Positions 16,977 to 24,318 of a stretch of DNA of 45,635 nt are shown in pieces. The notes beneath the pieces are model-generated. The model did no database searches, was not told the origin of the DNA, and saw nothing but the letters and a program-made list of their open reading frames with translations. The first letter of the stretch is position 1, and each line of letters starts with the position of its first letter. A program made the translations under genes and the position numbers. Source of the stretch: Blastocatellia bacterium (GTDB lineage: Bacteria > Acidobacteriota > Blastocatellia > Pyrinomonadales > Pyrinomonadaceae); NCBI GenBank assembly GCA_013697915.1, contig JACCVY010000144.1:1-45635 (forward strand). Direction: 5' to 3'.

Positions 16977-17189
16977 CTACAGTTGTGATGTCAATCTCAC
17001 AAACTGATAAAAACCCACTATCGCGCCAAGCACCACGCCGGCCACCAACAGCCAGGGCCGCGTGCCGAACCAGCGATCGGCTAACCAACCGACGCCGCTC
17101 AGCGAAATGACGCAGGCAAACAAGGTGAAGGCTGCGGCATAAGCGATTCCACTCTTTCGGTTGATTTCTCCGTTATCCGGATTTGCCAT
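16977..17189 (-). CDS. atpZ: AtpZ/AtpI-family small membrane protein
   Basis: A 70-residue protein with two membrane helices (IAYAAAFTLFACVISLSGVG and WLLVAGVVLGAIVGFYQFVR) joined by a short loop, WLADRWFGTRP. This hairpin layout and the GWLADRWFGT signature fit the AtpZ (ATPase gene 1) family found in front of atpI and atpB, which has been linked to assembly or cation supply of ATP synthase. I start it at the ATG at 17189, which overlaps the stop of the radical SAM gene (TGATG). A longer in-frame ORF to 17297 merely runs into that gene. The coupling means it is translated together with the radical SAM protein. Confidence 0.83.
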   Translation of the reverse strand: MANPDNGEINRKSGIAYAAAFTLFACVISLSGVGWLADRWFGTRPWLLVAGVVLGAIVGFYQFVRLTSQL

Positions 17190-18313
17190 CACTGCCAATT
17201 CTCTCGCGTTAGAAAATTCTTCGGCACTTCGTAAAGCATGGCGCGCGTCGAGTGGCGCATCGAGTCGTGTATGAAGCAAACGTGCGTGCACCAGCAAGCT
17301 TTGCCGCCATCAATGGCGTTGAGTTCAAGGGCGCGTTCATTTGCATCCCAAAGCTGCGTAAAGTCGTAATCGTAATCCGCAAGCGTCGCAAACTTTTCGC
17401 GCAACTCACAGGCGCGCACGTCGCCGTTGTAATCAATCACCGCAGTTGTTTCGCCCGCCGTACACGGAAAAGGCCATGCTGTTGATTGTTGAAAATTCGT
17501 GTGTTGATTGCGGTAATGGGTTGTAATCGCGCCGACGTAGGCGACGTTCTTCACAAAGCGCTTGCTCGCGTCATCGGCTGCAAACATGCGATCGCCGTAG
17601 CGTTTCGTTAGCTTGGAAACGAAGGCGTACATCTCAGGTAAAACTTCTGCAGGCACTTGCTTTATCTCGTCGCCGACCAGCGTCTCGCCACGAATGATAT
17701 TGAAGTACTGGCCGTCGAGTTGAAAGTTCTGCCACATGAACTCGCCAAGCTTCTCGATTTCAGTGTAGTTGTCAGCGCAAACCACGGTATTAACATTCAA
17801 GCGGAACCGATCGCCGAACTTCGTCCTCAGCGGGTAAAGCGACTCGATACATTCCAGCGCTTTTCCCCAGTTTCCCGGCACGCCGCGAATGCGATCGTGA
17901 GTTTCGCCATAACCGTCGAGCGCAATGTTCAAATAGAGATCGAGCTTGGGATGTCCGCTTAGCGCGGCATCGACAATCTCGTAGACGCGCGATTTGATCA
18001 GCCCATTGGTCGGAATGATCAGCCGGTTGATGGCGTTGTTCCGCGCAAATGTTTCGATCACCTGCGAAACATCGCGGCGCAAGGTTGGCTCGCCGCCCGA
18101 CAACCAAAGGTCGGTAATCGGCGGCATCGTGCGGGAAATCTTTTCGATCTGCTCGAACGTGAGGTCTCCCGGTTGATTCAACTCCTCGTGATAAAAACAA
18201 GTCTTGCAAAACGCGTTACACCGCGAGGTCACAAACAGGATGACTGTACCGAGGTGCTTTTCGCGTTTAGCCGAACGAAGTAGTTGAACCAGTTGTACCG
18301 CTTTGTTTGGCAT
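17189..18313 (-). CDS. radical SAM protein with SPASM-like C terminus
   Basis: The protein has the radical SAM cluster motif CNAFCKTC (CxxxCxxC at residues 32-39 from the ATG start), followed by WLSGGEPTLRRDV, the glycine-rich SAM-binding GGEP motif. The barrel continues with RLIIPTNGL and IALDGYGETHDRIRG. The C-terminal part has a second set of cysteines, PCTAGETTAVIDYNGDVRAC and GGKACWCTHVC, as in SPASM/twitch proteins that hold extra iron-sulfur clusters. Family members modify peptides, proteins or small molecules; no substrate peptide is evident here. I chose the ATG at 18313 because the GTG at 18322 lies in a palindromic repeat. It overlaps atpZ by one base and so heads the ATP synthase F0 unit. 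The specific reaction is unknown. Confidence 0.88.
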   Translation of the reverse strand: MPNKAVQLVQLLRSAKREKHLGTVILFVTSRCNAFCKTCFYHEELNQPGDLTFEQIEKISRTMPPITDLWLSGGEPTLRRDVSQVIETFARNNAINRLIIPTNGLIKSRVYEIVDAALSGHPKLDLYLNIALDGYGETHDRIRGVPGNWGKALECIESLYPLRTKFGDRFRLNVNTVVCADNYTEIEKLGEFMWQNFQLDGQYFNIIRGETLVGDEIKQVPAEVLPEMYAFVSKLTKRYGDRMFAADDASKRFVKNVAYVGAITTHYRNQHTNFQQSTAWPFPCTAGETTAVIDYNGDVRACELREKFATLADYDYDFTQLWDANERALELNAIDGGKACWCTHVCFIHDSMRHSTRAMLYEVPKNFLTRENWQ

Positions 18314-18314
18314 A

Positions 18315-18600
18315 AGTAGCACAGACTTTAGTCTGTGTTCGCTAATACGAAGTGCAGTCTGTGGTAGCAGACTAAAGGAACTTCTGATTAAGTGTCTTCA
18401 ACGCGTAGCGTCGGTGTCAATTTAGCCCGGCGTTTTAAACGCCGGGTTCAGGTGGTTGCTTACTCTCGTCGCGTAGCGACGATCGAATTCAGCTAGTTTC
18501 AAGCGTCGCTACGCGACGCGAACAGGTCGTTGACCTTCCCGGCCTTAAAAGGCCGGGCTAGACTCATAACGACGCAACGCGTCGAAAGAACTTATTCGCG
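18315..18600. repeat. cluster of nested palindromes upstream of the radical SAM gene
   Basis: The 300-base gap is almost fully palindromic. It begins with a CACAGACTTTAGTCTGTG hairpin and a partial second copy (CAGTCTGTGGTAGCAGACT). Next come TAGCCCGGCGTTTTAAACGCCGGGTT, made of GCCCGGCGTTT and AAACGCCGGGT arms, then CGTCGCGTAGCGACG, CGTCGCTACGCGACG and CCCGGCCTTAAAAGGCCGGG. AACGCGTAGCGTCG near 18400 and CGACGCAACGCGTCG near 18572 appear to be the outer arms of one large element. I see no gene here and no clear promoter. Confidence 0.65.
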
Positions 18601-18619
18601 TTTCCTAAAGTCTGTTCCA

Positions 18620-19828
18620 TTATTCGCGGGCGATAATGACAGCTTCAGTAGCTGATTTCAATTCGTAGGTAATCCCGCGCCACTTGATGCGCCGCGAAGC
18701 AGCCGCAACCAGCGCGTTCCAAAGATAGAGCGCCGATGTGAATGGCCACAGAACAAGATGAAATATTCGTCCGCGACGCAATTCTCTGCCATATGTCGGC
18801 ATGATTGAGACAACCGCTTTCAGGCGAATGTGGGCCTTGAGTGCGCCAAGCAAATAAATAATTGAAAACAGCGATAACGAGACGGCAATCGCACGGTGTT
18901 GGATTACGCCCGCTATGATCAATATTGCGCCGCCAAAAAAGATCAGACAAAACAGCAGGCTGCCAATCAGCACCGGCTTCCACAAGTGCGGTGCGTAGAC
19001 GCGTGTGATCTTCAATTGGCGATTGGTAAACTCAAACAGCTCGCGCATTGTGCACGAATCCAGCGCCGGTACCAGACAAGCCGGCACAAAATGAATCGGC
19101 AGTTTTGCCTCGTGCAATGCTCGCGTCAGAGTGAAGTCATCGGAAACTGTTCCGCGCCAGCGTTCAGCGACATGCAGCTCTGCGAAAGTTTTTCTACGAA
19201 TCGCAGTTGAACCGCCCCAACAAAAATTCTTTTCACGGCTTGCGCCCAGCGCTGACGCGATCGATGCATTCCACACCGTGCGCAGGTGCGAAGCGAGACC
19301 TCCATCTACGGGGATGAACCAACGATAGCCGCTCGCGGCTCCAATCTTTTCATCTGCGAGAGGCGCAACCAGCGATCGCAACCAATGGGCTTGTGGCCTG
19401 GCATCCGTGTCAACAAAAACGAACACTTCGCTGCGAGAATCGTTTTCCGAAACCGCCACCCGCAGGTTATGCACCTTCTGCCCAGAATCAGTAGCCGGGC
19501 CCGCAATTATGATTTTCGTCGAAATGCGATTCGTTTGATCCTGCTTTTCCATTAGTTCTCTAACTAACGCAAGCGAAGGATCGTCGGCGCGATCGCTTAC
19601 GAAAACAATTTCATAGGCTGGATATTCTTGCTGGAAAAGTGCGGCGAGATTCTGCTTGAGACCGCTGTCCAAACCGCGACAGGGAGCAAACACCGAAACG
19701 TGAGGAGTAAAATCCGCTAAGGGTTTCGAAACTTCATTTCGAACATAAGCGGCGAAGCGAAGGCCGCCGCGCAGCGAAAGAATTCCCAGCCAGATGACGA
19801 TTGCCGCAAAGAAGTAAAAAGCTAGCAT
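18620..19828 (-). CDS. membrane glycosyltransferase, ceramide glucosyltransferase-like
   Basis: A 402-residue inverting GT-A glycosyltransferase anchored by an N-terminal helix (MLAFYFFAAIVIWLGILSLR) and several C-terminal helices (LIGSLLFCLIFFGGAILIIA, SLSLFSIIYLLGALKA, LVLWPFTSALYLWNALV). The catalytic domain shows VSVFAPCRGLDSGLKQNLAA, EIVFVSDRADDPSL, the metal-binding VDTDARPQ (Asp140, Asp142) and SDDFTL (Asp230, Asp231). These and the overall topology match the GT21/GT2 ceramide-glucosyltransferase-like group that uses UDP-sugars and lipid acceptors. The expected (Q/R)xxRW motif appears as RQLKI at about 267-271, without the RW. The acceptor is unknown. It lies downstream of the nucleotidyltransferase unit but with a 63-base gap. 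Confidence 0.85.
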   Translation of the reverse strand: MLAFYFFAAIVIWLGILSLRGGLRFAAYVRNEVSKPLADFTPHVSVFAPCRGLDSGLKQNLAALFQQEYPAYEIVFVSDRADDPSLALVRELMEKQDQTNRISTKIIIAGPATDSGQKVHNLRVAVSENDSRSEVFVFVDTDARPQAHWLRSLVAPLADEKIGAASGYRWFIPVDGGLASHLRTVWNASIASALGASREKNFCWGGSTAIRRKTFAELHVAERWRGTVSDDFTLTRALHEAKLPIHFVPACLVPALDSCTMRELFEFTNRQLKITRVYAPHLWKPVLIGSLLFCLIFFGGAILIIAGVIQHRAIAVSLSLFSIIYLLGALKAHIRLKAVVSIMPTYGRELRRGRIFHLVLWPFTSALYLWNALVAAASRRIKWRGITYELKSATEAVIIARE

Positions 19829-19891
19829 TCATCTCGAAGCCAAGCCTACGGGCATTGGCAAGCGCTTTTAGTGGAACGTTCTGATCAACGT

Positions 19892-20413
19892 TCAGCGTTT
19901 TAGTGCGGTTTCGATTGCACGACGAAACGATGCTTCATCGATGGCGGGGTACTTATAAAGCTGATCTTTTATCCGTTCAAAAAAATTAAGCACCGCCTCG
20001 GGTTCTATCAATTTTCGATCCAACAGCTCTTGTACATCTCGTAAATCAGTCTCGTGTCCCCGCTCAATCTTTGCCAACGCCTGCGCGTAAAAGTCGTAAT
20101 GCAGGAATGTAAGCTTTCCTTCTTGTCGTATGAAACGGCTGCGTTCCTGCCATGCCGGCAACTCAGGAATGAAATCGTCCGGCGCGGCGAGTTCTATATT
20201 GATCTGAAGGTGCTCTTTAAGCGTTGGAAGCCTTCGAAGAATCTCGTCGCTTTCAGGAACTATTTTCAGATCGACATCAACAGTGGAATTGCGCCAGCCG
20301 AGTAAAACCGCAGTTGCGCCGCCAACCAGGAATACGCGCGACGCCGTCGTAATTCCGCTCGCCAATGCAAGCATGAATTCGTCCATGCGCTCGGCGGTTA
20401 CTTTTTGACGCAT
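19892..20413 (-). CDS. nucleotidyltransferase-fold protein (DUF6036/AbiEii-like)
   Basis: A 173-residue soluble protein with the minimal nucleotidyltransferase signature: VFLVGGATAVLLGWRNSTVD followed by VDLKI, giving Gly31-Gly32 and the metal-binding pair Asp46 and Asp48. The rest has FLHYDFYAQALAKIERG and DLRDVQELLDRKLI, which matches the helper region of AbiEii/DUF6036-type proteins. Such proteins act as toxins of type IV toxin-antitoxin systems or have unknown roles. The ATG lies 16 bases inside the preceding 91-residue gene, so the two are a coupled pair. Assignment to the superfamily is sound from the GG-x(13)-DxD motif; toxin activity is inference. Confidence 0.75.
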   Translation of the reverse strand: MRQKVTAERMDEFMLALASGITTASRVFLVGGATAVLLGWRNSTVDVDLKIVPESDEILRRLPTLKEHLQINIELAAPDDFIPELPAWQERSRFIRQEGKLTFLHYDFYAQALAKIERGHETDLRDVQELLDRKLIEPEAVLNFFERIKDQLYKYPAIDEASFRRAIETALKR

Positions 20414-20673
20414 TCCGCTGCTCGTTCGAAACTGACTAATTTTCTAAGGAGAGCATTGTAGCGCGAGTGAGCAGAGTCTTGATCGCTTTCGGCAAGCAAG
20501 TCATAAAGCCGATGCTCAGGATCCGGCGGTAGGTTGTCAGGAAGTTCGAGGCCTATCCGTCTCAACCGCGGCGCGCCAATGCAAACGAGTAAGGCGGCGG
20601 TCGATTCTTTGCCGGCACGCAAGTCCGCGATTCCCTGTTCGATAAGATTTTCGGCTGGTAATACGGCTTCCAT
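20398..20673 (-). CDS. 91-residue partner of the nucleotidyltransferase
   Basis: A small, soluble, mostly helical protein of no family I can name. Notable segments are LIEQGIADLRAGKESTAALL, VCIGAPRLRRIGLELP and EHRLYDLLAESDQDSAHSRY. Its ATG follows the nuoN stop codon with no gap (TAAATG), and its end overlaps the nucleotidyltransferase start by 16 bases. It is therefore tied to nuoN on one side and to the nucleotidyltransferase on the other. By analogy with two-gene nucleotidyltransferase toxin systems it could be the antitoxin or a substrate adaptor, but I see no DNA-binding motif. Confidence 0.65.
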   Translation of the reverse strand: MEAVLPAENLIEQGIADLRAGKESTAALLVCIGAPRLRRIGLELPDNLPPDPEHRLYDLLAESDQDSAHSRYNALLRKLVSFERAAECVKK

Positions 20674-22239
20674 TTACTTCACGGCCACGGCTCCAATCGC
20701 GGCCAGCGGTGCGATCAGTTTTTGCGTCAGGTTAATCAACGGCTGGGGATAAACACCGATAAAGATTATGCCGGCTACCGAAACCGCGAGGGCAATTTGT
20801 AAAGCGGGTGAGAGTGACAGCGGCTTGTCGTCAGCGATGCGATCGCCGAGGTACATGACCTTGATGAAGCGGATGTAATAGTAAAAAGAAACGACCGTGT
20901 TGATGATGGCCCACCCGGCCAGCCAGTAGTACCACGTCTTCCCTTCAGCGGCGCCGCGCTGCAAGAGCCCACCGAAAAGAAAATATTTGCCGATGAAGCC
21001 GCCCGTAATCGGCAGGCCACCAAGCGACAGCATGAAGATGGTCATCATCGCCGCCATGCCCGGCGCTTTTTGCGCCAGCCCCGCCATGTCATCGACGTTG
21101 TCGCCAATAATTCCGCGCCGGCGCAGACTGATCACAATGCCGAACGCGCCCATGTTCATCAGCGTGTAGACCAGTAAATAGATTATCAAGCCGGTGTAAC
21201 CGTAACTGTTTCCGGCAACCAGACCGAGCAACAGATAACCGGCGTTGGAAATCGAAGAGTAGGCTAACAAACGTTTCGAGTTTTCCTGCGTGACGGCTGC
21301 CCAGTTGCCGACCATGATCGTTATTGCCGCCACCAGACCGAGCATTGGCGCCCAGTCAGCACGCATGCTGTTCAATGCTTCGATGAAGATGCGCGCGTAG
21401 AGCGCAAAGCTCGCGGCCTTTGATCCGGTGGAAAGAAATGCGGTGACGGAGGTGGGCGCCCCTTCGTAAGCGTCCGGCGCCCACATGTGAAAGGGCACGG
21501 CTGCAATTTTGAAAAACAGACCGGACGCCAGCGCAATCATGCCCAGCAACAACATTGGTCTTAAACTTGGGCCGGCGGCTTCGCCGAGCGGTGTGGCACT
21601 CGCGATTGTCGCAACGCTGCGCCCAATTTCACCAAGATTCGTTGAGCCGGCAATGCCATAAAGCAAGGACATGCCGTAGAGCAGGATTCCGGACGAGAAA
21701 GCCCCCAACAGAAAATACTTCATGGCCGCTTCATTCGAACGCTTCTCGCGTTTCGTAAAGGCGACCAGCACATAAAACGTCAGGGCCATCAACTCTAAAC
21801 TGATGTAGAGCGAAATCAGATCATAGCCGCAGGCGAGAAACATCATGCCGACGGTGGCGAACAAAACCAGCGTGTAGTATTCGCCGTGCTGCTCTCCTTC
21901 GATATCGAGATAGCGAGTGGAGATAGCGATGGCCAGCGCGGCTCCCACCAGAAAGATCCCTTTGAACAGCAAGGCAAACCCATCGATGCGCACCATGCCG
22001 TAAAAGCCATCGAGCGGCAGCGAGTCACTGACGGACCACCATTGCAGACCGAGCGAGACAAAGGCGAGACCAACCCCTAGCAGGGAAAAATAGGCGACGA
22101 GTTTGCTCTTGCGATAAGGCAGGATGACTTCCATCACCAACGCCAGGCAGGCACAGACAGTCAGAATCAGCTCGGGCGCAATGAGCTGGAGGTCGGCCAC
22201 GTTAAAAAGCGCTGTGCTGTTTGCTTGGAACAGGAACAT
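20674..22239 (-). CDS. nuoN: NADH-quinone oxidoreductase subunit N
   Basis: NuoN is one of the three antiporter-like proton-pumping subunits of Complex I in the cytoplasmic membrane. The 521 residues form about 14 membrane helices. Family signatures include SLYISLELMALTFYVLVAF with the key glutamate of TM5, AAMKYFLLGAFSSGILLYG, FKIAAVPFHMWAPDAYEGAP with the TM7 lysine, LAYSSISNAGYLLLGLVAG with the TM8 lysine region, and GGLPITGGFIGKYFLF. The stop codon is followed at once by the start of a 91-residue gene. A 247-base palindromic region separates it from nuoM upstream. Confidence 0.96.
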   Translation of the reverse strand: MFLFQANSTALFNVADLQLIAPELILTVCACLALVMEVILPYRKSKLVAYFSLLGVGLAFVSLGLQWWSVSDSLPLDGFYGMVRIDGFALLFKGIFLVGAALAIAISTRYLDIEGEQHGEYYTLVLFATVGMMFLACGYDLISLYISLELMALTFYVLVAFTKREKRSNEAAMKYFLLGAFSSGILLYGMSLLYGIAGSTNLGEIGRSVATIASATPLGEAAGPSLRPMLLLGMIALASGLFFKIAAVPFHMWAPDAYEGAPTSVTAFLSTGSKAASFALYARIFIEALNSMRADWAPMLGLVAAITIMVGNWAAVTQENSKRLLAYSSISNAGYLLLGLVAGNSYGYTGLIIYLLVYTLMNMGAFGIVISLRRRGIIGDNVDDMAGLAQKAPGMAAMMTIFMLSLGGLPITGGFIGKYFLFGGLLQRGAAEGKTWYYWLAGWAIINTVVSFYYYIRFIKVMYLGDRIADDKPLSLSPALQIALAVSVAGIIFIGVYPQPLINLTQKLIAPLAAIGAVAVK

Positions 22240-22245
22240 GTAATC

Positions 22246-22482
22246 GGTGTCAGTCGTCCGTCGTTAGTGGTCAGTGGTCAGTCGTTATCCGTCACTCAAG
22301 AAGTTCAGAGTACAACCTTCAGGTTGCTTTGGTAAGAAGCAAGCTAAAGCTTGGACTCTGAACTAGTAGTTCGTCACTCGTCACTCAAGAAGTTCAGAGT
22401 ACAACCTTCAGGTTGCTGCTTTGGTAAGAAGCAAGCTAAAGCTTGGACTCTGAACTAGTAGTTCGTCACTCATCACTCATCA
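22246..22482. repeat. nuoM/nuoN junction: tandemly duplicated palindrome with CAGT/CACT word repeats
   Basis: Two copies of an 82-85 base unit, 22291-22372 and 22380-22464, are nearly identical except for a 3-base CTG difference. Each holds GTTCAGAGTACAACCTTCAG and GCTTGGACTCTGAAC as imperfect arms around a GGTTGC...GCAAGC core. The unit is flanked by short word repeats, GTCAGTCGTCCGTCGTTAGT on the left and CGTCACTCATCACTCATCAC on the right, which are loosely complementary. Related GTTCAGAG elements are at 34278-34335 and 44334-44398. Confidence 0.75.
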
Positions 22483-22486
22483 CTTT

Positions 22487-24193
22487 TCATTTCGCCGCCG
22501 CGCGCTGTTGCACATCAACTCCCGGCGGCATCCCGGGAATCGGATAGGTTGGCCGCACCTGGCGCACCACTGCATTAACCGGGCGTTCGATGTAGCTGAG
22601 AAATGGTTTTGGATAGATACCAATCCACAGCGCCATGATTATTAGCGGGGTCATGTAGATCCATTCGCGCGCGCTCAGGTCGATCAGCTTTTCATTCTTA
22701 GGATTATCGATGGTGCCGAAAAACATTCGCTGATAAAGCCAAAGCATGTAGCCGGCATTGAGTATGATTCCCAACGCGCCCCACGCCGCCCACATGGGAT
22801 TGGCCTCGAACGCGCCGCGCAAAGAAAGAAATTCGGAAATGAAAACGCAAAGTAAAGGCAAGCCGATGGCAGTCATCACCATTGACAAAAAGACCGCTGC
22901 GTAACCCGGCATGACGTGTGACAGGCCGCCGAATTCCGCCACGTTGCGCGTGTGCCGCCTTTCATAAATGATTCCGACTAAGAGGAACAGTGCCGCTGAA
23001 TAGATGCCGTGATTGATCATGTGCAGCACTGCGCCGTTCAGGCCATTCGGATTCAATGCGAACAGCCCCAGCATCACAATACCCATCGAGGAAACCGACG
23101 AGTACGCCACCAGTTTCTTAACGTCGCCGTCCTTCTTAACCACGAAATACATTGCGGCCAGCGCACCATAAATTATCCCGACGATCGCCAGGAAGATCAT
23201 TATGCTGCGCACGCCAAACTGATGATTCGTGCCGGCAAAGAAATAGCTTTCGTCGGCGGAGGCGGCGGGAAACATTGGAATATTGAAACGATAAAAACCG
23301 TACGTGCCCAACTTGAGCAGGACACCGGCGAGAATTACTGAACCAGCCGTCGGAGCTTCGACGTGCGCATCTGGGAGCCAGGTGTGAAACGGAAACATCG
23401 GCACCTTGATGGCAAAACCGAGCGCGAACGCAAAAAACAAAAGCACCTGCATGGCTCCCATCGGCATCACTGAGCCCAACGACTGCAAATAAAGAATATT
23501 GAAAGTGCCGGTGCCGTTTTGCGCAGCCGCCTGCAGCGTGCTTGAAACCAGTGCTGCTGCTTGTTGATTCCCCGCCAACAGATCGATTGTGCCTTGTGTG
23601 ATCCTGCCCGTTAACGCCGTGTCCTGGGTAAGAAAGTAAATCTTCAACACGCCGAGCAACATCACCACGGATCCAACCAACGTGTAGAGAAAGAACTTTA
23701 TCGCCGCATACAGACGATTCTCGCCGCCCCAGATTCCGATCAGGAAGTACATTGGAACCAGCGACACTTCGAAGAACAGGTAGAACAGAAACAGATCCAT
23801 CGACGTGAAGACCCCGACCACCGCTGTCTGTAACAGCAGCAGCAAGACGTAATATTCCTTCTCACGTTTTTGAATGTAGTTCCATGACGACAGGGCAGCG
23901 ATGACCCCCAGCAGCGTTGTCAAGACAATCAAAAGCACTGCCACACCATCCGCGCCCATTTGATAGCGCGCACCGATTACCGGGATCCATTGATGGTCCT
24001 CGAGAAACTGCATGCCACCCAGCGCCCGGTCATATTTGAGCAGCGCCAGCGAGGCGACGAAAGCTACGCCAAACCAGGCGGTGGCAAACTTCTTGATTTG
24101 ATCCGACTGGCCTTGCTTAAAAAGAACCAGAATGATGAGCGCGCCAAGCGTGGGCAGCCAGGTCACGATTGAAAGTATGGGCAGACTGTTCAT
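22487..24193 (-). CDS. nuoM: NADH-quinone oxidoreductase subunit M
   Basis: NuoM is the second antiporter-like pumping subunit of Complex I. The 568 residues contain about 14 membrane helices, with LFYLFFEVSLVPMYFLIGIW carrying the TM5 glutamate, AIKVPMFPFHTWLPDAHVEA with the TM7 lysine and the amphipathic channel region, LKLGTYGFYRFNIPMFP, and KKLVAYSSVSSMGIVMLGLF with the TM8 lysine. It is somewhat longer than the E. coli protein (509) because of a loop after TM6 rich in A, Q and G. Palindromic elements lie on both sides (22246-22482 and 24201-24314). Confidence 0.96.
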   Translation of the reverse strand: MNSLPILSIVTWLPTLGALIILVLFKQGQSDQIKKFATAWFGVAFVASLALLKYDRALGGMQFLEDHQWIPVIGARYQMGADGVAVLLIVLTTLLGVIAALSSWNYIQKREKEYYVLLLLLQTAVVGVFTSMDLFLFYLFFEVSLVPMYFLIGIWGGENRLYAAIKFFLYTLVGSVVMLLGVLKIYFLTQDTALTGRITQGTIDLLAGNQQAAALVSSTLQAAAQNGTGTFNILYLQSLGSVMPMGAMQVLLFFAFALGFAIKVPMFPFHTWLPDAHVEAPTAGSVILAGVLLKLGTYGFYRFNIPMFPAASADESYFFAGTNHQFGVRSIMIFLAIVGIIYGALAAMYFVVKKDGDVKKLVAYSSVSSMGIVMLGLFALNPNGLNGAVLHMINHGIYSAALFLLVGIIYERRHTRNVAEFGGLSHVMPGYAAVFLSMVMTAIGLPLLCVFISEFLSLRGAFEANPMWAAWGALGIILNAGYMLWLYQRMFFGTIDNPKNEKLIDLSAREWIYMTPLIIMALWIGIYPKPFLSYIERPVNAVVRQVRPTYPIPGMPPGVDVQQRAAAK

Positions 24194-24200
24194 AAGTTTT

Positions 24201-24314
24201 CGTCCGTAGTCAGTAGTCCGTTGTCAGTGGTTTTTGATTTCTGAGCCAGCGCAAACCTCGACCGTCAACGAGCGGTCAGACTGCAACTGACTACTGACAA
24301 CTGACCACGGACCG
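24201..24314. repeat. nuoL/nuoM junction: CAGT-word inverted repeat
   Basis: CGTCCGTAGTCAGTAGTCCG...TTGTCAGTGG (24201-24231) is opposed by CTGACTACTGACAACTGACC...ACGGACCG (24286-24314). The arms are made of near-repeats of GTCAGT and are complementary only with slippage. They enclose about 54 bases of unrelated sequence. The same word occurs at 32360-32450 (nuoC side) and 22246-22282. Confidence 0.7.
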
Positions 24315-24318
24315 CACT

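Noticed and set aside
22291-22464. Small regulatory RNA or riboswitch in the nuoM/nuoN gap
   Set aside because: The structure is a tandem copy of a dispersed palindrome and matches no riboswitch I know.
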